This document shows positions 9,903 through 20,052 of a DNA stretch of 64,000 bases, piece after piece. The stretch lies in assembly GCA_905479265.1 (NCBI GenBank), contig CAJQLX010000037.1:16161-80160 (forward strand), read 5' to 3'. A program made the position numbers and the translations under genes. A model generated the notes under the pieces. That model saw only the letters and a program-made list of their open reading frames with translations. It did no database searches and was not told the DNA's origin. This DNA comes from an uncultured Alphaproteobacteria bacterium. Lineage in GTDB: Bacteria > Pseudomonadota > Alphaproteobacteria > UBA7985. Position 1 is the first letter of the stretch. Each line of letters begins with the position of its first letter.

Positions 9903-10586
9903 CTATGCCTTCATGGTGCCGGTTGGCTGGGGCCGTCCATCAATGACCAGTTCGGGCTTGGTGCCGACACCGATCAGTTCGGGCCGTTGCGCCAGATAAT
10001 CTTTGACCCCTTCGAGACCACGAACAGCAGCCATAAAGGTTTGCAAATGCGGGTAAGCGCTGAGCAAATCAGGGTCGAAAAAGTGCGCTAAATCGACGTG
10101 ATGAAAGACACCAAAATCGCAAGCGTAAGGCTGGCTGCCAAAGAAAAAGGGGCCGTCGTGCTGGGCCAGTAGCTTCTCAAAATCGCCCAACCGCAGATGA
10201 AGCCCCGGCAGTTGCGCGTCACGCTTCGTCGCAAAATCATCGCCCACGGCAAAGTTGACGGTGGGGTTCAGCGGGTTGAACCACTCCTGACTTGCTTCAA
10301 AGATCGCATCAACCTCGGCCCTTTGCGTCGCGGAGTCCGGCTGCAGTCCGGTCAACTCTGCCAAAAACCGAACCACCGCGCCGCTTTGCGCAATGTTGGT
10401 CTGGTCATCGACCACCAGCATCGGCAACTGCCGAAACGGTACGGTGCCTTTTGCCTCGGGCCAAGGCTGGCCGAAATAGTCCCACGCCATCTCGTAGGTA
10501 TAGGGCGTTTTGGTGTGCCAAAGCACCAACTGGGCGGCTTCTGCCAGCGCACGCATTTTGAAATAGACGAGTCTTAGTTTGCTCAC
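9903..10586 (-). CDS. Glutathione S-transferase family protein
   Basis: KLRLVYFKMRALAEAAQLVLWHT... QLPMLVVDDQTNIAQSGAVVRFLAELTGL; GTG start at 10586. Confidence 0.85.
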   Translation of the reverse strand: MSKLRLVYFKMRALAEAAQLVLWHTKTPYTYEMAWDYFGQPWPEAKGTVPFRQLPMLVVDDQTNIAQSGAVVRFLAELTGLQPDSATQRAEVDAIFEASQEWFNPLNPTVNFAVGDDFATKRDAQLPGLHLRLGDFEKLLAQHDGPFFFGSQPYACDFGVFHHVDLAHFFDPDLLSAYPHLQTFMAAVRGLEGVKDYLAQRPELIGVGTKPELVIDGRPQPTGTMKA

Positions 10587-10597
10587 GATCCACACTC

Positions 10598-10638
10598 CAA
10601 AAACAAAACAGGGGGCCTCCATTCCTGAAGACCCCCTG
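10598..10638 (-). terminator. Terminator of the cupin gene
   Basis: Minus strand: CAGGGGGTCTTC-aggaat-GGAGGCCCCCTG followed by TTTTGTTTTTG. Confidence 0.75.
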
Positions 10639-10661
10639 CCATTTTATTCAGCAATCGACAA

Positions 10662-11036
10662 TTAGGAGGCGGATGATTTCCACGGCCCAAAGTCTTTGCC
10701 ACTTTCAACAAATTCGTAGCCAATGAAGACTTCATCGCCGAGAACCCAACCATCGTGGCCCGGTGCGAAGTAATAGGCGTCACCGGCCTTGACGATGATC
10801 TCCGTTCCGTCGTCGTGAACGCACTTCATCGAGCCCTGAACAACGACACCGACGTGACCAGCTTGGCAGCTGTGTCCGCCAACGGCTGGCTTTACGCACT
10901 CGGACCATTTCCAGCCCGGCTGAAGCTCTAGCTTTGAAGCCGCGATGTTGCCAAGCTGAACAACCGCTGCGTGGGTTTTTTCAGGGGCTTTGACCAGATC
11001 TGGGTCACTGAAAGGTTTGGAAAATAGATTAGGCAT
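10662..11036 (-). CDS. Cupin domain protein
   Basis: CQAGHVGVVVQGSMKCVHDDGTEIIVKAGDAYYFAPGHDGWVLGDE; internal Met MPNLF chosen. Confidence 0.8.
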   Translation of the reverse strand: MPNLFSKPFSDPDLVKAPEKTHAAVVQLGNIAASKLELQPGWKWSECVKPAVGGHSCQAGHVGVVVQGSMKCVHDDGTEIIVKAGDAYYFAPGHDGWVLGDEVFIGYEFVESGKDFGPWKSSAS

Positions 11037-11280
11037 GGGGCCACTCCTCAAGGCTGAACCGGCGTCCCGCGTAGCGCAGGCATTCGGCATATCAAGTGAT
11101 TTTAATTCCACTATATTTTTGCAAAAACCCCTAATAAATTCCTAAGAATAGTGTCGATGAGGGTTGGAACACCTCCGATTTTGAGACTGCGATTAGAATA
11201 TGAGCGTTTTATCTTTTTAAGATCAGCGCCGGAGGTCAGCGGAGACTAAGCGCCCCTCAGCTGCCCCCACCCGAGTCTTA

Positions 11281-12708
11281 TCAAAATGCCCCGTGCAGCG
11301 TCTTTGTTTCCAAGTAATCTTCAAGCCCAAGGTCGCCACCTTCACGCCCGTTGCCGGACTGCTTATACCCACCAAAGGGTGAGCCATAATTGAAGCCCGC
11401 TCCGTTAATATGAACCGCACCGGCCCGCAGTTGCGCAGCAACCCGCTCGGCGCGGGCGGAATCGCCGGTCTGCACGTAGGCCGCCAGCCCATAGGGTGTG
11501 TCGTTGGCAATGCGAATGGCGTCTGCTTCGTCCTCGAACGGGATGATCACCAAGACCGGGCCAAAAATCTCCTGCTGGGCGATTTGCATGCTGTTAGAGA
11601 CATCGGCGAAGATCGTTGGTTTCACAAACATGCCGGTTTCAAACCCATCGGGTTTTCCGAGGCCGCCACAGATCAGGCGCGCGCCTTCGTCGATGCCGAC
11701 TTTGATCATGGCCTGCACCCGGTCGTATTGGATGCGATCGAACAGAGGACCGATGTGGTCGCCGGTTTCGGTCGGGTCTCCAACCGCCGTCGCTGCCCCC
11801 GCTGCTTGAGCCAGCTGGACAACCTGATCGTAGCACGAGCGCTCCACGAGCAGGCGCGTTGGTGCGTCGCAGGATTGGCCCGTATTGTACATGCACTCAG
11901 CCACGGACGCTGACACCTGTGTTTCCAAATCACAGTCCGCGAACACCAGATTGGGTGATTTTCCGCCCAATTCCAGCGTAACCCGCTTCACGGTTTCCGC
12001 CGCGTCTCGGGTGACAGCGGTTCCCGCGCGGGTTGAACCGGTGAAGGACATCATTTGAATATCAGGATGACGCGACAGGGCGGCACCAACCGTAGGTCCG
12101 TCACCGTGGACAAGGTTGAAAACCCCTGCGGGAAAGCCTGCGGCCTCGATGATTTCGGCGTATATCGCAGCGGAAATCGGCGTGTGCTCTGAGGGCTTAA
12201 GCACGCAGGTACAGCCTGCGGCCAAGGCAGGAATGACCTTGAGCGCGATTTGGTTCATGGGCCAGTTCCAAGGGGTGATCAGCCCGCAAACCCCAATGGG
12301 TTCCTTGAGCTGAATATCGCCATTGGCCAGCGCTTCACGCTCTTTGAGCGCCGTCAGCGCATCGATAAACCCCTCCAAGTGGCCAACGGCGGCATCCGCG
12401 TGGGCGTCCCGGGCCATGGTGATGGGCGCGCCCATCTCCCGGCTCATCGCCTGCGCCAAGTCCTCGAACCGCGCTTTGGTCTCGACCAGCAAACGGTCAA
12501 GCAAGGCCAGCCGCTCGGCTTTGGTGGTTTGGGAAAACGCGGGAAAGGCGGCGTTGGCCGCAGCCACAGCCGCGTCAACATCGGCCTCGTTGCCAAGGGC
12601 AAGCGTGCCAATTTGCGCTTCGGTTGCTGGGTTCAGCACCGGCATGGTGGCGTCAGATAGGGGATCGACCCAAGCGCCACCGATATAGAATTGCGTCAAG
12701 TTGGTCAT
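11281..12708 (-). CDS. Aldehyde dehydrogenase family protein
   Basis: PWNWPMNQIALKVIPALAAGCTCVLKPSE, FTGSTRAGTAV, VTLELGGKSPNLVFADCD, NTGQSCDAPTRLLV. Confidence 0.95.
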   Translation of the reverse strand: MTNLTQFYIGGAWVDPLSDATMPVLNPATEAQIGTLALGNEADVDAAVAAANAAFPAFSQTTKAERLALLDRLLVETKARFEDLAQAMSREMGAPITMARDAHADAAVGHLEGFIDALTALKEREALANGDIQLKEPIGVCGLITPWNWPMNQIALKVIPALAAGCTCVLKPSEHTPISAAIYAEIIEAAGFPAGVFNLVHGDGPTVGAALSRHPDIQMMSFTGSTRAGTAVTRDAAETVKRVTLELGGKSPNLVFADCDLETQVSASVAECMYNTGQSCDAPTRLLVERSCYDQVVQLAQAAGAATAVGDPTETGDHIGPLFDRIQYDRVQAMIKVGIDEGARLICGGLGKPDGFETGMFVKPTIFADVSNSMQIAQQEIFGPVLVIIPFEDEADAIRIANDTPYGLAAYVQTGDSARAERVAAQLRAGAVHINGAGFNYGSPFGGYKQSGNGREGGDLGLEDYLETKTLHGAF

Positions 12709-12801
12709 GCACGTTACTCCGGTTTTCAGGGCTTTCGTTACGCCGCACAACGTGCCGAAAACCCATCAACCTTGCAACGCACTTGAACGATCGACGGGGG
12801 C

Positions 12802-15222
12802 TTAGGACCGAACGAGGGTGTATCCGGGGTCGTAAGGTCCGGGTTTGATGACGTGTGCCTGTACCATCTGCCCCAGAACGTCGATCGCGAGACGGGTTCC
12901 TTCAGCCGCCAAGTCCGGTTCGATAAAGGCATAGGCGAGGTTCATCTTGGTCCGATAGCCCCAGTCGCCCGATGTGACGGTCCCAACGACCGTGTCAGCG
13001 ACCATCACCGACGCGCCACCGTGTGCTGCGGCATGGTCCGCATCGAGGTGCAGGCTGACCAGCTTGCGTTGTGGCCCCGCCTCGACCCGCGCTTGCAAGG
13101 CTTCCTTGCCGACAAACGCTGGCTTGCTCATATCAACGAAGCGATCCAGTCCGGTCTCAAAGGGATCAAACTCGGTCAGCAAATCAGATTTCCAGTGCAA
13201 ATAGCCCTTTTCCAATCGCATGCTTTCGACCGCGCGCGCGCCAAACAAGCGCAAGCCGTGCGCACCACCAGCCCCACGAATGGCGCGATAGGCAGCGTAC
13301 AAATGGGCGTTCGGGATATGGATTTCATAGGCCAGTTCGCCGGAAAAACTCACCGACATGACAACAGCCGGTGCAATGCCAATAAAGGCCTCCCGCACGG
13401 ACAGCCACGGGAACGCGCTGGCGGACCAGTCGCCCCGGCTCACAGCGGAGAGAACATCGCGCGACTTTGGCCCCGCCAGCAGCAAAATGGTGTGGTCATC
13501 GGTCAGTGTTTTGACCTGCACATCTTCATCCGCGCCAATGTGCAAATTCAGCCAGTCTCTGTCATGCCATTCTGCGGCCGCCGCAGAACCCACCCAGATC
13601 CGACCATCCGGCAGATTGGCCACGGTAACCTCGCTCTTCACCATGCCATGATGGTTGAGCAAATACGCCAGTGAGATTTTCCCCGGCGCGGATTTGATCT
13701 TGGAACAGCTCATGCGGTCGAGGAAACGGTGGGCATCCGTCCCGCTGATTTCCATCCGGTTGAACCCGTTAACCTCTGTCAGGCCGACGGCACTTTGAAT
13801 GGCCGCGACTTCAGCGCCGACGATGTCATGCGCTTCATCGAATTTGAAACCGTGGGTGACGTGGAAGTCTGGCGCGGGCTTAAAGTACTCAGCGCGTTCC
13901 CAGCCATTGACCACGGTAAACTCTGCACCCTCGGCTTCAAGCACCGGGGTGAGCGGCGTTGTCTTTGCGTAGCGACCAGCAGGGCGGTGCTCGTTGGGGA
14001 AATGGAAGCGGAATTCGTTCTGATAGTCCTCAATGGCCTTGAGCGCGCAAAGTTCGGTGTTGCCGTGTCCCGTAAACCGGCGCGGATCCAGCACCCACGT
14101 GTCGTAGCACGCCTCGCCATGGACGATTTGCTGCGCGAGCAACCACCCGTGTCCGCCGCCTTCGCCCAAGCCCGCACGAAGCCCAATGATGCAAAACGCG
14201 TTGCGCTTGCCCGGAATGGGGCCAACCAACGGTGCCCCGTCGATGGTGTAAGTGATGGGGCCGTTGACGATGGTGTGGATGCCGACGTCTTCCAGCGCAG
14301 GCATGCGGGCAAAGGCGCCTTCCAGAACGTCAATCACCCGGTCCAAATCATCGGGACAAAGGGCGTTGACGAAGTTCGGGTCGATCCCGTCCATGCCCCA
14401 TGTCCGGCAGTCTTGTTCATAGAAGCCAACCAGCAGACCGTTCTTTTCCTGACGGCAGTAATAATCGCTGATCGGGCATCGCAGCAGCGGCATGCGGTGA
14501 CCCGCTTCTTCGATCGCGGGGATGGTGTCGGTGAGCATGTATTGGTGCTCCATCGACATAACTGGGTGATGCACGCCCATCATCGCGCCGACTTCATTCA
14601 CGCGATAACCACAAGCGTTGATCACGACATCGCAGTCAATGTTGCCCTTGGTGGTCTCGACCGTCCAAGTGTCGTCGCTGTGCTGCTTCAGACCGGTGAC
14701 AGGCGTATTGCGATAGACCTCGGCACCCGCTTTTCGCGCCCGGCGAGCCAGCGCCTGACACAGCTGCGCGGGGTCAATGTCCCCGTCCAGAGGATCCCAC
14801 AGCCCGCCTATGAGATTGTCCGTGGAAATCAGCGGATGCCGCCGCGCGCACTCGTCCGCATCCAGAACCTCAAAGTGGACATCCATGCCCCGCGCCATGC
14901 TCGCAAAGTGGCGGTAGCCGTCCATCTGCGCCGGTGTGTTGGCAAGCCGAATACCGCCGTCGGCATGATGATAGTTGATGGGGTAATCCGGGTCGTCGGC
15001 AAGCTCTTTGTAGAGGTTGATCGAGTGTGTCTTCAGGCCCACCATCGTCTGGTTCATGCCAAAGTTTGTGACTTGGGCCGCAGAGTGCCATGTCGTGCCG
15101 CTGGTCAGCTCGTCGCGCTCGACAAGAACCACGTCTGTCCAGCCTTCTTGAGTCAGATGATAGAGGGTGGAGCAGCCCGCGATGCCGCCCCCGATCACTA
15201 CAGCTTTGGTCCGCGATTTCAT
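12802..15222 (-). CDS. FAD-dependent oxidoreductase with GcvT-like domain (dimethylglycine/sarcosine dehydrogenase family)
   Basis: AVVIGGGIAGCSTLYHLTQEGWTDVVLVERDELTSGTTWHSAAQV; C-terminal aminomethyltransferase-like region (ESMRLEKGYLHWKSDL... ALQARVEAGPQRKLVSL). Confidence 0.93.
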   Translation of the reverse strand: MKSRTKAVVIGGGIAGCSTLYHLTQEGWTDVVLVERDELTSGTTWHSAAQVTNFGMNQTMVGLKTHSINLYKELADDPDYPINYHHADGGIRLANTPAQMDGYRHFASMARGMDVHFEVLDADECARRHPLISTDNLIGGLWDPLDGDIDPAQLCQALARRARKAGAEVYRNTPVTGLKQHSDDTWTVETTKGNIDCDVVINACGYRVNEVGAMMGVHHPVMSMEHQYMLTDTIPAIEEAGHRMPLLRCPISDYYCRQEKNGLLVGFYEQDCRTWGMDGIDPNFVNALCPDDLDRVIDVLEGAFARMPALEDVGIHTIVNGPITYTIDGAPLVGPIPGKRNAFCIIGLRAGLGEGGGHGWLLAQQIVHGEACYDTWVLDPRRFTGHGNTELCALKAIEDYQNEFRFHFPNEHRPAGRYAKTTPLTPVLEAEGAEFTVVNGWERAEYFKPAPDFHVTHGFKFDEAHDIVGAEVAAIQSAVGLTEVNGFNRMEISGTDAHRFLDRMSCSKIKSAPGKISLAYLLNHHGMVKSEVTVANLPDGRIWVGSAAAAEWHDRDWLNLHIGADEDVQVKTLTDDHTILLLAGPKSRDVLSAVSRGDWSASAFPWLSVREAFIGIAPAVVMSVSFSGELAYEIHIPNAHLYAAYRAIRGAGGAHGLRLFGARAVESMRLEKGYLHWKSDLLTEFDPFETGLDRFVDMSKPAFVGKEALQARVEAGPQRKLVSLHLDADHAAAHGGASVMVADTVVGTVTSGDWGYRTKMNLAYAFIEPDLAAEGTRLAIDVLGQMVQAHVIKPGPYDPGYTLVRS

Positions 15223-15415
15223 GCTTGTCTCTCCGACGCGTCAAATGTTGCCTTTCCTTCTGAGTTCTCTTGGCTCTAGGTCAACGCACAGATCGTAAAT
15301 GCGGAAAAATAGGAATAGAAATTCTGTAAAACAGGATAAAGGGAAGTCTGCTTTCGCGCGGCTCTTGGCTTTGCCATGACGATCAGACAGCGGTCTGTAA
15401 AGGTAGCACCCTCCG

Positions 15416-16951
15416 ATGAGCGAAACCCAACCCAATCAGAAAGCCTCCCGTCGTTCCGGTCGTAAGGAGCGCATGGCCTTGCGCGCTGCCAAGCCGGACG
15501 TTCACCCCTGTCCACCCGGCCAGCCCGGCGGCGCTTACAAGCCTTTGTCCGAGACCGACTTGCAGTCCATTTTCGAAACCGCACTGCGGCTGCTCGAAGA
15601 GCTGGGCATGGGCGAAGTTCCTGATAATCTGGCGCAAACGCTGTTGGCCAGTGGTGCAACGGACAACGGCAAAGGTCGGTTCCTGCTGCCGCGCGCGTTG
15701 GTCCAAGATGCCATCGATCAGGCTTCAAAGGTCTTTACTTTGCACGGCAGAGACGAGCGGCGGAGCATCGTTGTCGGCGGTGATGCTGTCCACTTCGGCA
15801 CTGGCGGTGCGGCGGTGCAAACGCTCGATATGACGGATGGGCTCTACCGCCCCTCGACGCTCGCGGATTTGCACGACTTTACGCGGCTACAGGATACGCT
15901 GGAAAATGTCAGCTGGTTTACCCGCTGCTGCGTTGCGACCGACGTGCCGGACAATTTCGACTTGGACGTCAACACCGTCTATGCGCTGCTCGCCAATACA
16001 ACCAAGCCCGTCGCGACGTCCTTCACATTGGCTGAGCACGTTGATCCTATCGTTGAGATGTTGGACATCGCTTCTGGGGGGCCGGGCACGTTCGCGGAGC
16101 GTCCTTTCGTCAAGGCGCACATCAGCCCGGTGATCTCCCCCATGCGCTTCGGGGAGGATGCTGTTGATGTCGTGTTCAAGTGTATTGAACACCGTATTCC
16201 GATCTCAAACATTACCGCCGCCCAAGCCGGCGCAACGGCACCGGCGACCATGGCCGGATTTTTGGCGCAATCGCTGGCCGAAACGCTGGCGTCGCTTGTC
16301 ATGGTCCATTCGATCGAGCCGGGCTTTCCGATGGTATTCTCCAACTGGCCTTTGGTCATCGATTTGCGCACCGGAGCCTTTGTTGGGGGCGGCGGTGAGA
16401 CGACCTTGCTGAACGCAGCGTCGGCGCAGCTGTCAAACTGGCTGGGGCTGTGTTCTGGCGTGGCCAGTTCCATGACCGACGCCAAGGCGATCGACGCCCA
16501 GTACGGCGTTGAAAAGGGGATGACGTCGTTGGCGGCGGGGCTGGCCGGTGGCAATCTGATCTACGAAAGCTCGGGCATGACGGCCTCATTGCTCGGCGCA
16601 AGTTTTGAAGCGTTTATTCTCGATGATGAAATGCATGCGCACACCTACCGGACTTTGCGCGGGGTTGAGGTGACAGAGGCCAATTTGGGCTTCGACGACA
16701 TCTGTGGCGCTGTGTTGGGTGAAGGCCACTTTTTGGGTGGCGACCAGACGCTCGCGGCGATGGAGCGCGACTATTTCTACCCGCCGCTGGCTGATCGCGA
16801 CAATCCTAGCGTATGGGGCGACAGCGGCGCACCGACGGCGTGGGATCGGGCCAAACGCAAGGCGCAACAGGTGCTGGCCACCCACCGACCGCAGTACTTG
16901 TCGCCCGAGCAAGACGCGGAAATTCGGGCGCGTTTCAACATTATTCTCTGA
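15416..16951 (+). CDS. Trimethylamine methyltransferase (MttB) superfamily protein, non-pyrrolysine type
   Basis: MttB-like sequence (VHPCPPGQPGGAYKPLSETDLQSIFETALRLLEELGMGEVP... FVGGGGETTLLNAASAQLSNWLGLCSGVASSMTDAKAIDAQYGVEKGMTSLAAGLAGGNLIYESSGM); ORF continuous without in-frame TAG. Confidence 0.9.
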   Translation: MSETQPNQKASRRSGRKERMALRAAKPDVHPCPPGQPGGAYKPLSETDLQSIFETALRLLEELGMGEVPDNLAQTLLASGATDNGKGRFLLPRALVQDAIDQASKVFTLHGRDERRSIVVGGDAVHFGTGGAAVQTLDMTDGLYRPSTLADLHDFTRLQDTLENVSWFTRCCVATDVPDNFDLDVNTVYALLANTTKPVATSFTLAEHVDPIVEMLDIASGGPGTFAERPFVKAHISPVISPMRFGEDAVDVVFKCIEHRIPISNITAAQAGATAPATMAGFLAQSLAETLASLVMVHSIEPGFPMVFSNWPLVIDLRTGAFVGGGGETTLLNAASAQLSNWLGLCSGVASSMTDAKAIDAQYGVEKGMTSLAAGLAGGNLIYESSGMTASLLGASFEAFILDDEMHAHTYRTLRGVEVTEANLGFDDICGAVLGEGHFLGGDQTLAAMERDYFYPPLADRDNPSVWGDSGAPTAWDRAKRKAQQVLATHRPQYLSPEQDAEIRARFNIIL

Positions 16952-16959
16952 CGCTCAGC

Positions 16960-17925
16960 TTAGCTCAGGTCGCTGTTGAGCATCACAAAGTGATCTTCCA
17001 AGAAGGGGACTTGCGCCACCGCAGGCTCTAGCGTGCGGCTGTGAATTAACGTGCGCAGCATGGATTCGAGCATCTCAGCGAGAATGGTCGCACTGCCCGG
17101 TACGGTAATCAGCGCAATTTCTCGCGCGAATTGCGCACGCGGAAAGGGGTGCAAGGACAGGCCGTGCCATAGGCTTTTGGCACGGGTGAAACATGTCGCG
17201 GTCGAAATCGTCCAGCCTTGACCGGCTGCAACCATCGTCATCAGCGCTTGGTTGCTTTCCGCGCTCATGCGGTGGGGCAGTTGGATCCGCAATCGGTTCA
17301 ACTGCGCCTCGATTTGACGGCCAATATGTTGCTCGCTGGAATACCGCAGAAAAGGCAGATCAGGGCGGGGCTCACTAAAGTCCGGACAGGGTTCCCCCGA
17401 TGGGACCACCACCACATAAGGATCGCGCAGCAGCGCGCGTTGCTCCAACCCGGCAAGTCCTTCACTGGGAACGGTCGCAACCCCAGCTTCGATCCGTCGG
17501 TCGGTGAGCAGCTGTAGAATCTCATGACTGGGCCGGGAAAAATGCTCGAAGGCGCAGTTGGGCAGCAGGCGGGCCAACTCCAGCGTCAATTCGGGCGCAA
17601 CCTCCGTGTCGAAATCGTCGATCAGGCCCAGCCGTAGCCGCCGAATGGCCGCGATATCGTCCTGCAACATCTCAGCCTCAGCCTGCAAAACGCGCTGCAA
17701 CAGCGCCTCGGCGTGCTGCAGGAACCGATGCCCATTGGCGGTCAGGGCCAGCGGACGCTTGGCGTGGTCGAACAAGGGCGCGCCCAAGTGTGCCTCTAGC
17801 TTCTGCAAGTGGCTGGACAGCGTGCTGGTGGCGAGACCGGAGCGGGTTGCGGCGTCTTGCAGGGAGCCGCTGCGTGCAACGGCGACAAAGGCTTGAAGCC
17901 ACAGAAAAGAGAGCTTGGATGACAT
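16960..17925 (-). CDS. LysR family transcriptional regulator
   Basis: LSFLWLQAFVAVARSGSLQDAATRSGLATSTLSSHLQKLEAHLGAPLFDH. Confidence 0.93.
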   Translation of the reverse strand: MSSKLSFLWLQAFVAVARSGSLQDAATRSGLATSTLSSHLQKLEAHLGAPLFDHAKRPLALTANGHRFLQHAEALLQRVLQAEAEMLQDDIAAIRRLRLGLIDDFDTEVAPELTLELARLLPNCAFEHFSRPSHEILQLLTDRRIEAGVATVPSEGLAGLEQRALLRDPYVVVVPSGEPCPDFSEPRPDLPFLRYSSEQHIGRQIEAQLNRLRIQLPHRMSAESNQALMTMVAAGQGWTISTATCFTRAKSLWHGLSLHPFPRAQFAREIALITVPGSATILAEMLESMLRTLIHSRTLEPAVAQVPFLEDHFVMLNSDLS

Positions 17926-18262
17926 GGTGAAAAACCTACCGCGCCAACAGGCGGACGACAACGCTGCACGTCCTGCGCACGGATTCGTCCAAACGAAATA
18001 CCCTGCTAAAGCGCGGTTCTACCAAAGATAACTAAAGAATTTCAGCGCAGAAACAGATGATACAGGACGAAATTGCCTGTTTCCGCAAAATAAAACGCAG
18101 AAAACGGCGCGTTACGCTGAGGTGGCACAAGGGGTCTCGTCAACCGCAGCAACGCCTCGCCAAACAGCAGGGGGGCCGCGAGGGGACAAAACGAAACGAA
18201 CACACACGGCGCGCCCTCCTCCTCCACCCGAAACGCAGCGTCGGCTTTGAAAGGTTAAACCC

Positions 18263-18694
18263 ATGTTCTTCATTTCTGCTCTCAAGCGTGCGGCTGTTGC
18301 TTCTCTGGTCGCTCTTTCTTTCTCCGCCCTATCCGCACCGGCTTATGCCAATTCTTCGCTCTCTGGCAGCATCTCGGTCGGCATCCAAGGCTCCACACCC
18401 GAAGAGAAACAAGCCATTTCCAATGGGTTGTTCCTTTACGCTCTGTTCCAAGGTCTGCAGGGCGATGATGCCGTTCTGCGCCAGTTGGGCAACGGCAATG
18501 CCGCAGGCTTTTTGCAGGGTGGCGCTGGTAACTTTGGCATCATCGAGCAACACGGCGACGATCATACCGGGACGCTGAACCAACAAGGCAACGGAAATGC
18601 TTTTGGTTTGTTCCAATTCGGTGAAGGCACCGAGGGCCACGTGACCCAAGAAGGCAATGGCGAAGGTGGCCTCCTGTTTCAGTTCGGTTTCTAA
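18263..18694 (+). CDS. Secreted curlin-repeat protein (CsgA/CsgB-like, orphan)
   Basis: Signal peptide then degenerate QxGxxN motifs: QLGNGN, QHGDDH, QQGNGN, QFGEGT, QEGNGE. Confidence 0.75.
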   Translation: MFFISALKRAAVASLVALSFSALSAPAYANSSLSGSISVGIQGSTPEEKQAISNGLFLYALFQGLQGDDAVLRQLGNGNAAGFLQGGAGNFGIIEQHGDDHTGTLNQQGNGNAFGLFQFGEGTEGHVTQEGNGEGGLLFQFGF

Positions 18695-18735
18695 GATCGA
18701 ACCAACGCCAAAAACACCTCCCTCCCACTCTCCCC

Positions 18736-18772
18736 ACGGGGCAAGCTGACGGCTTGCCCCCGTTTGCGTTTT
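18736..18772 (+). terminator. Terminator after curlin-like gene
   Basis: ACGGGGCAAGC-tgacg-GCTTGCCCCCGT followed by ttgcgttttt. Confidence 0.7.
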
Positions 18773-18879
18773 TGGCGCGTTTTCAAGTCGGTCGATCTGT
18801 GGTTAGTGAACGGGGTCGCCTGACGTGTTTTTGAGGCGCTGCGTCTTTGTCCCACTGTTCCGTCTTCAGGCTCCCGCAC

Positions 18880-20052
18880 ATGTCCTCTGAACCTCGCTCC
18901 ATGTCGCTTCGCTACGCTTTAGCCGGCGCGCTGGCTATGGCCATTGGCATGGGGATTGGGCGGTTTGCCTATACACCCATTCTGCCGGGCATGATGGAAG
19001 GGTTGGGCCTCACCGCTTCTGATGCCGGGCTTATCGCTTCGGCAAACTACGTGGGCTATCTCATCGGTGCCATTCTCGCCGGGGGCGGTTGGGGTCAAGG
19101 GCGGGAGCGCAGCATGGCCTATCTGGGCACGGGTGGAACCGCTGTTTTGACCGCAGCGATGGGTTTGACCGACGCCATGCCTGCGTTTCTGCTGATCCGG
19201 TTCGTCGCAGGTATCGCCAGTGCCTTTATGATGATTTTCCTCTCGACCATCATTTTCAGTCAGTTGGCTCGCACTCAGCAGGCTGGCTTGCAGAGCCTGC
19301 ATTTTGGCGGCGTTGGCTTGGGTATCACAGTATCGGCCATCGTGACCGGAGCGGTCTTTGTGCTGGGTTTGGGCTGGCAAATGAATTGGTTTGCCGCCGC
19401 AGGGGTCAGCGCCATCGCCTTTATGGCTGTTGTCTGGTTGATGGGCGTTGATGACTATGCACCGCCCAGTCAGTCGCGCCGGGAACCGCCCTTGGTTTGG
19501 AACCCCGCGCTGGCCAAAATCACGCTCGCCTATGCCATTTTCGGCGCAGGATACATCGTCACCGCAACCTTTCTCATCGCCATTGTTCGACAAAGCGACG
19601 GGGGGTTTGTGGTGGAATCTGGCGTTTGGTTGGCCGCAGGGTTGGCGGGTGCGCCTTCCGTCTGGCTCTGGAGCCTTGTCGCCCGACGGTTTGGCCTCGC
19701 GACAGCATTTGGCATCGGATGCGTGGTCGAAGCCGTTGGCGTCGTTGCGAGTGTCTCGATTGGCGGCTATGGCGCTCAGCTGCTCGCTGGCGCGCTTCTG
19801 GGCGGAACGTTTATCGCGGTTACGGCGATGGGCTTACAGATTGGACGCGCCGTCGCCGGTGACGCGCCTCGCCGTGCTTTGGCGATTATGACGGCGGCCT
19901 TTGGCGTTGGCCAAATCACCGGACCACTGCTGGCTGGAATTGCCGCCGATCTCACGGGATCATTTTTCGCGCCGTCCATCGGTGCGGCAGTGGCGCTGAT
20001 GATTGCTGGCTTGGTCGGGCTTCAAGCCAGCAATCGACCGTCCGATCAGTAG
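18880..20052 (+). CDS. YbfB/YjiJ family MFS transporter
   Basis: ALAGALAMAIGMGIGRFAYTPILPGMMEGLGLTASDAGLIASANYVGYLIGA; about 12 TM segments. Confidence 0.9.
   Translation: MSSEPRSMSLRYALAGALAMAIGMGIGRFAYTPILPGMMEGLGLTASDAGLIASANYVGYLIGAILAGGGWGQGRERSMAYLGTGGTAVLTAAMGLTDAMPAFLLIRFVAGIASAFMMIFLSTIIFSQLARTQQAGLQSLHFGGVGLGITVSAIVTGAVFVLGLGWQMNWFAAAGVSAIAFMAVVWLMGVDDYAPPSQSRREPPLVWNPALAKITLAYAIFGAGYIVTATFLIAIVRQSDGGFVVESGVWLAAGLAGAPSVWLWSLVARRFGLATAFGIGCVVEAVGVVASVSIGGYGAQLLAGALLGGTFIAVTAMGLQIGRAVAGDAPRRALAIMTAAFGVGQITGPLLAGIAADLTGSFFAPSIGAAVALMIAGLVGLQASNRPSDQ

Noticed and set aside
13729-15279. 516-aa plus-strand ORF opposite the DMGDH-like gene
   Set aside because: Shadow ORF; the minus strand encodes a continuous recognisable FAD oxidoreductase.
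15416-16951. Pyrrolysine-encoding mttB
   Set aside because: No in-frame TAG; the ORF reads through as an ordinary coding sequence.
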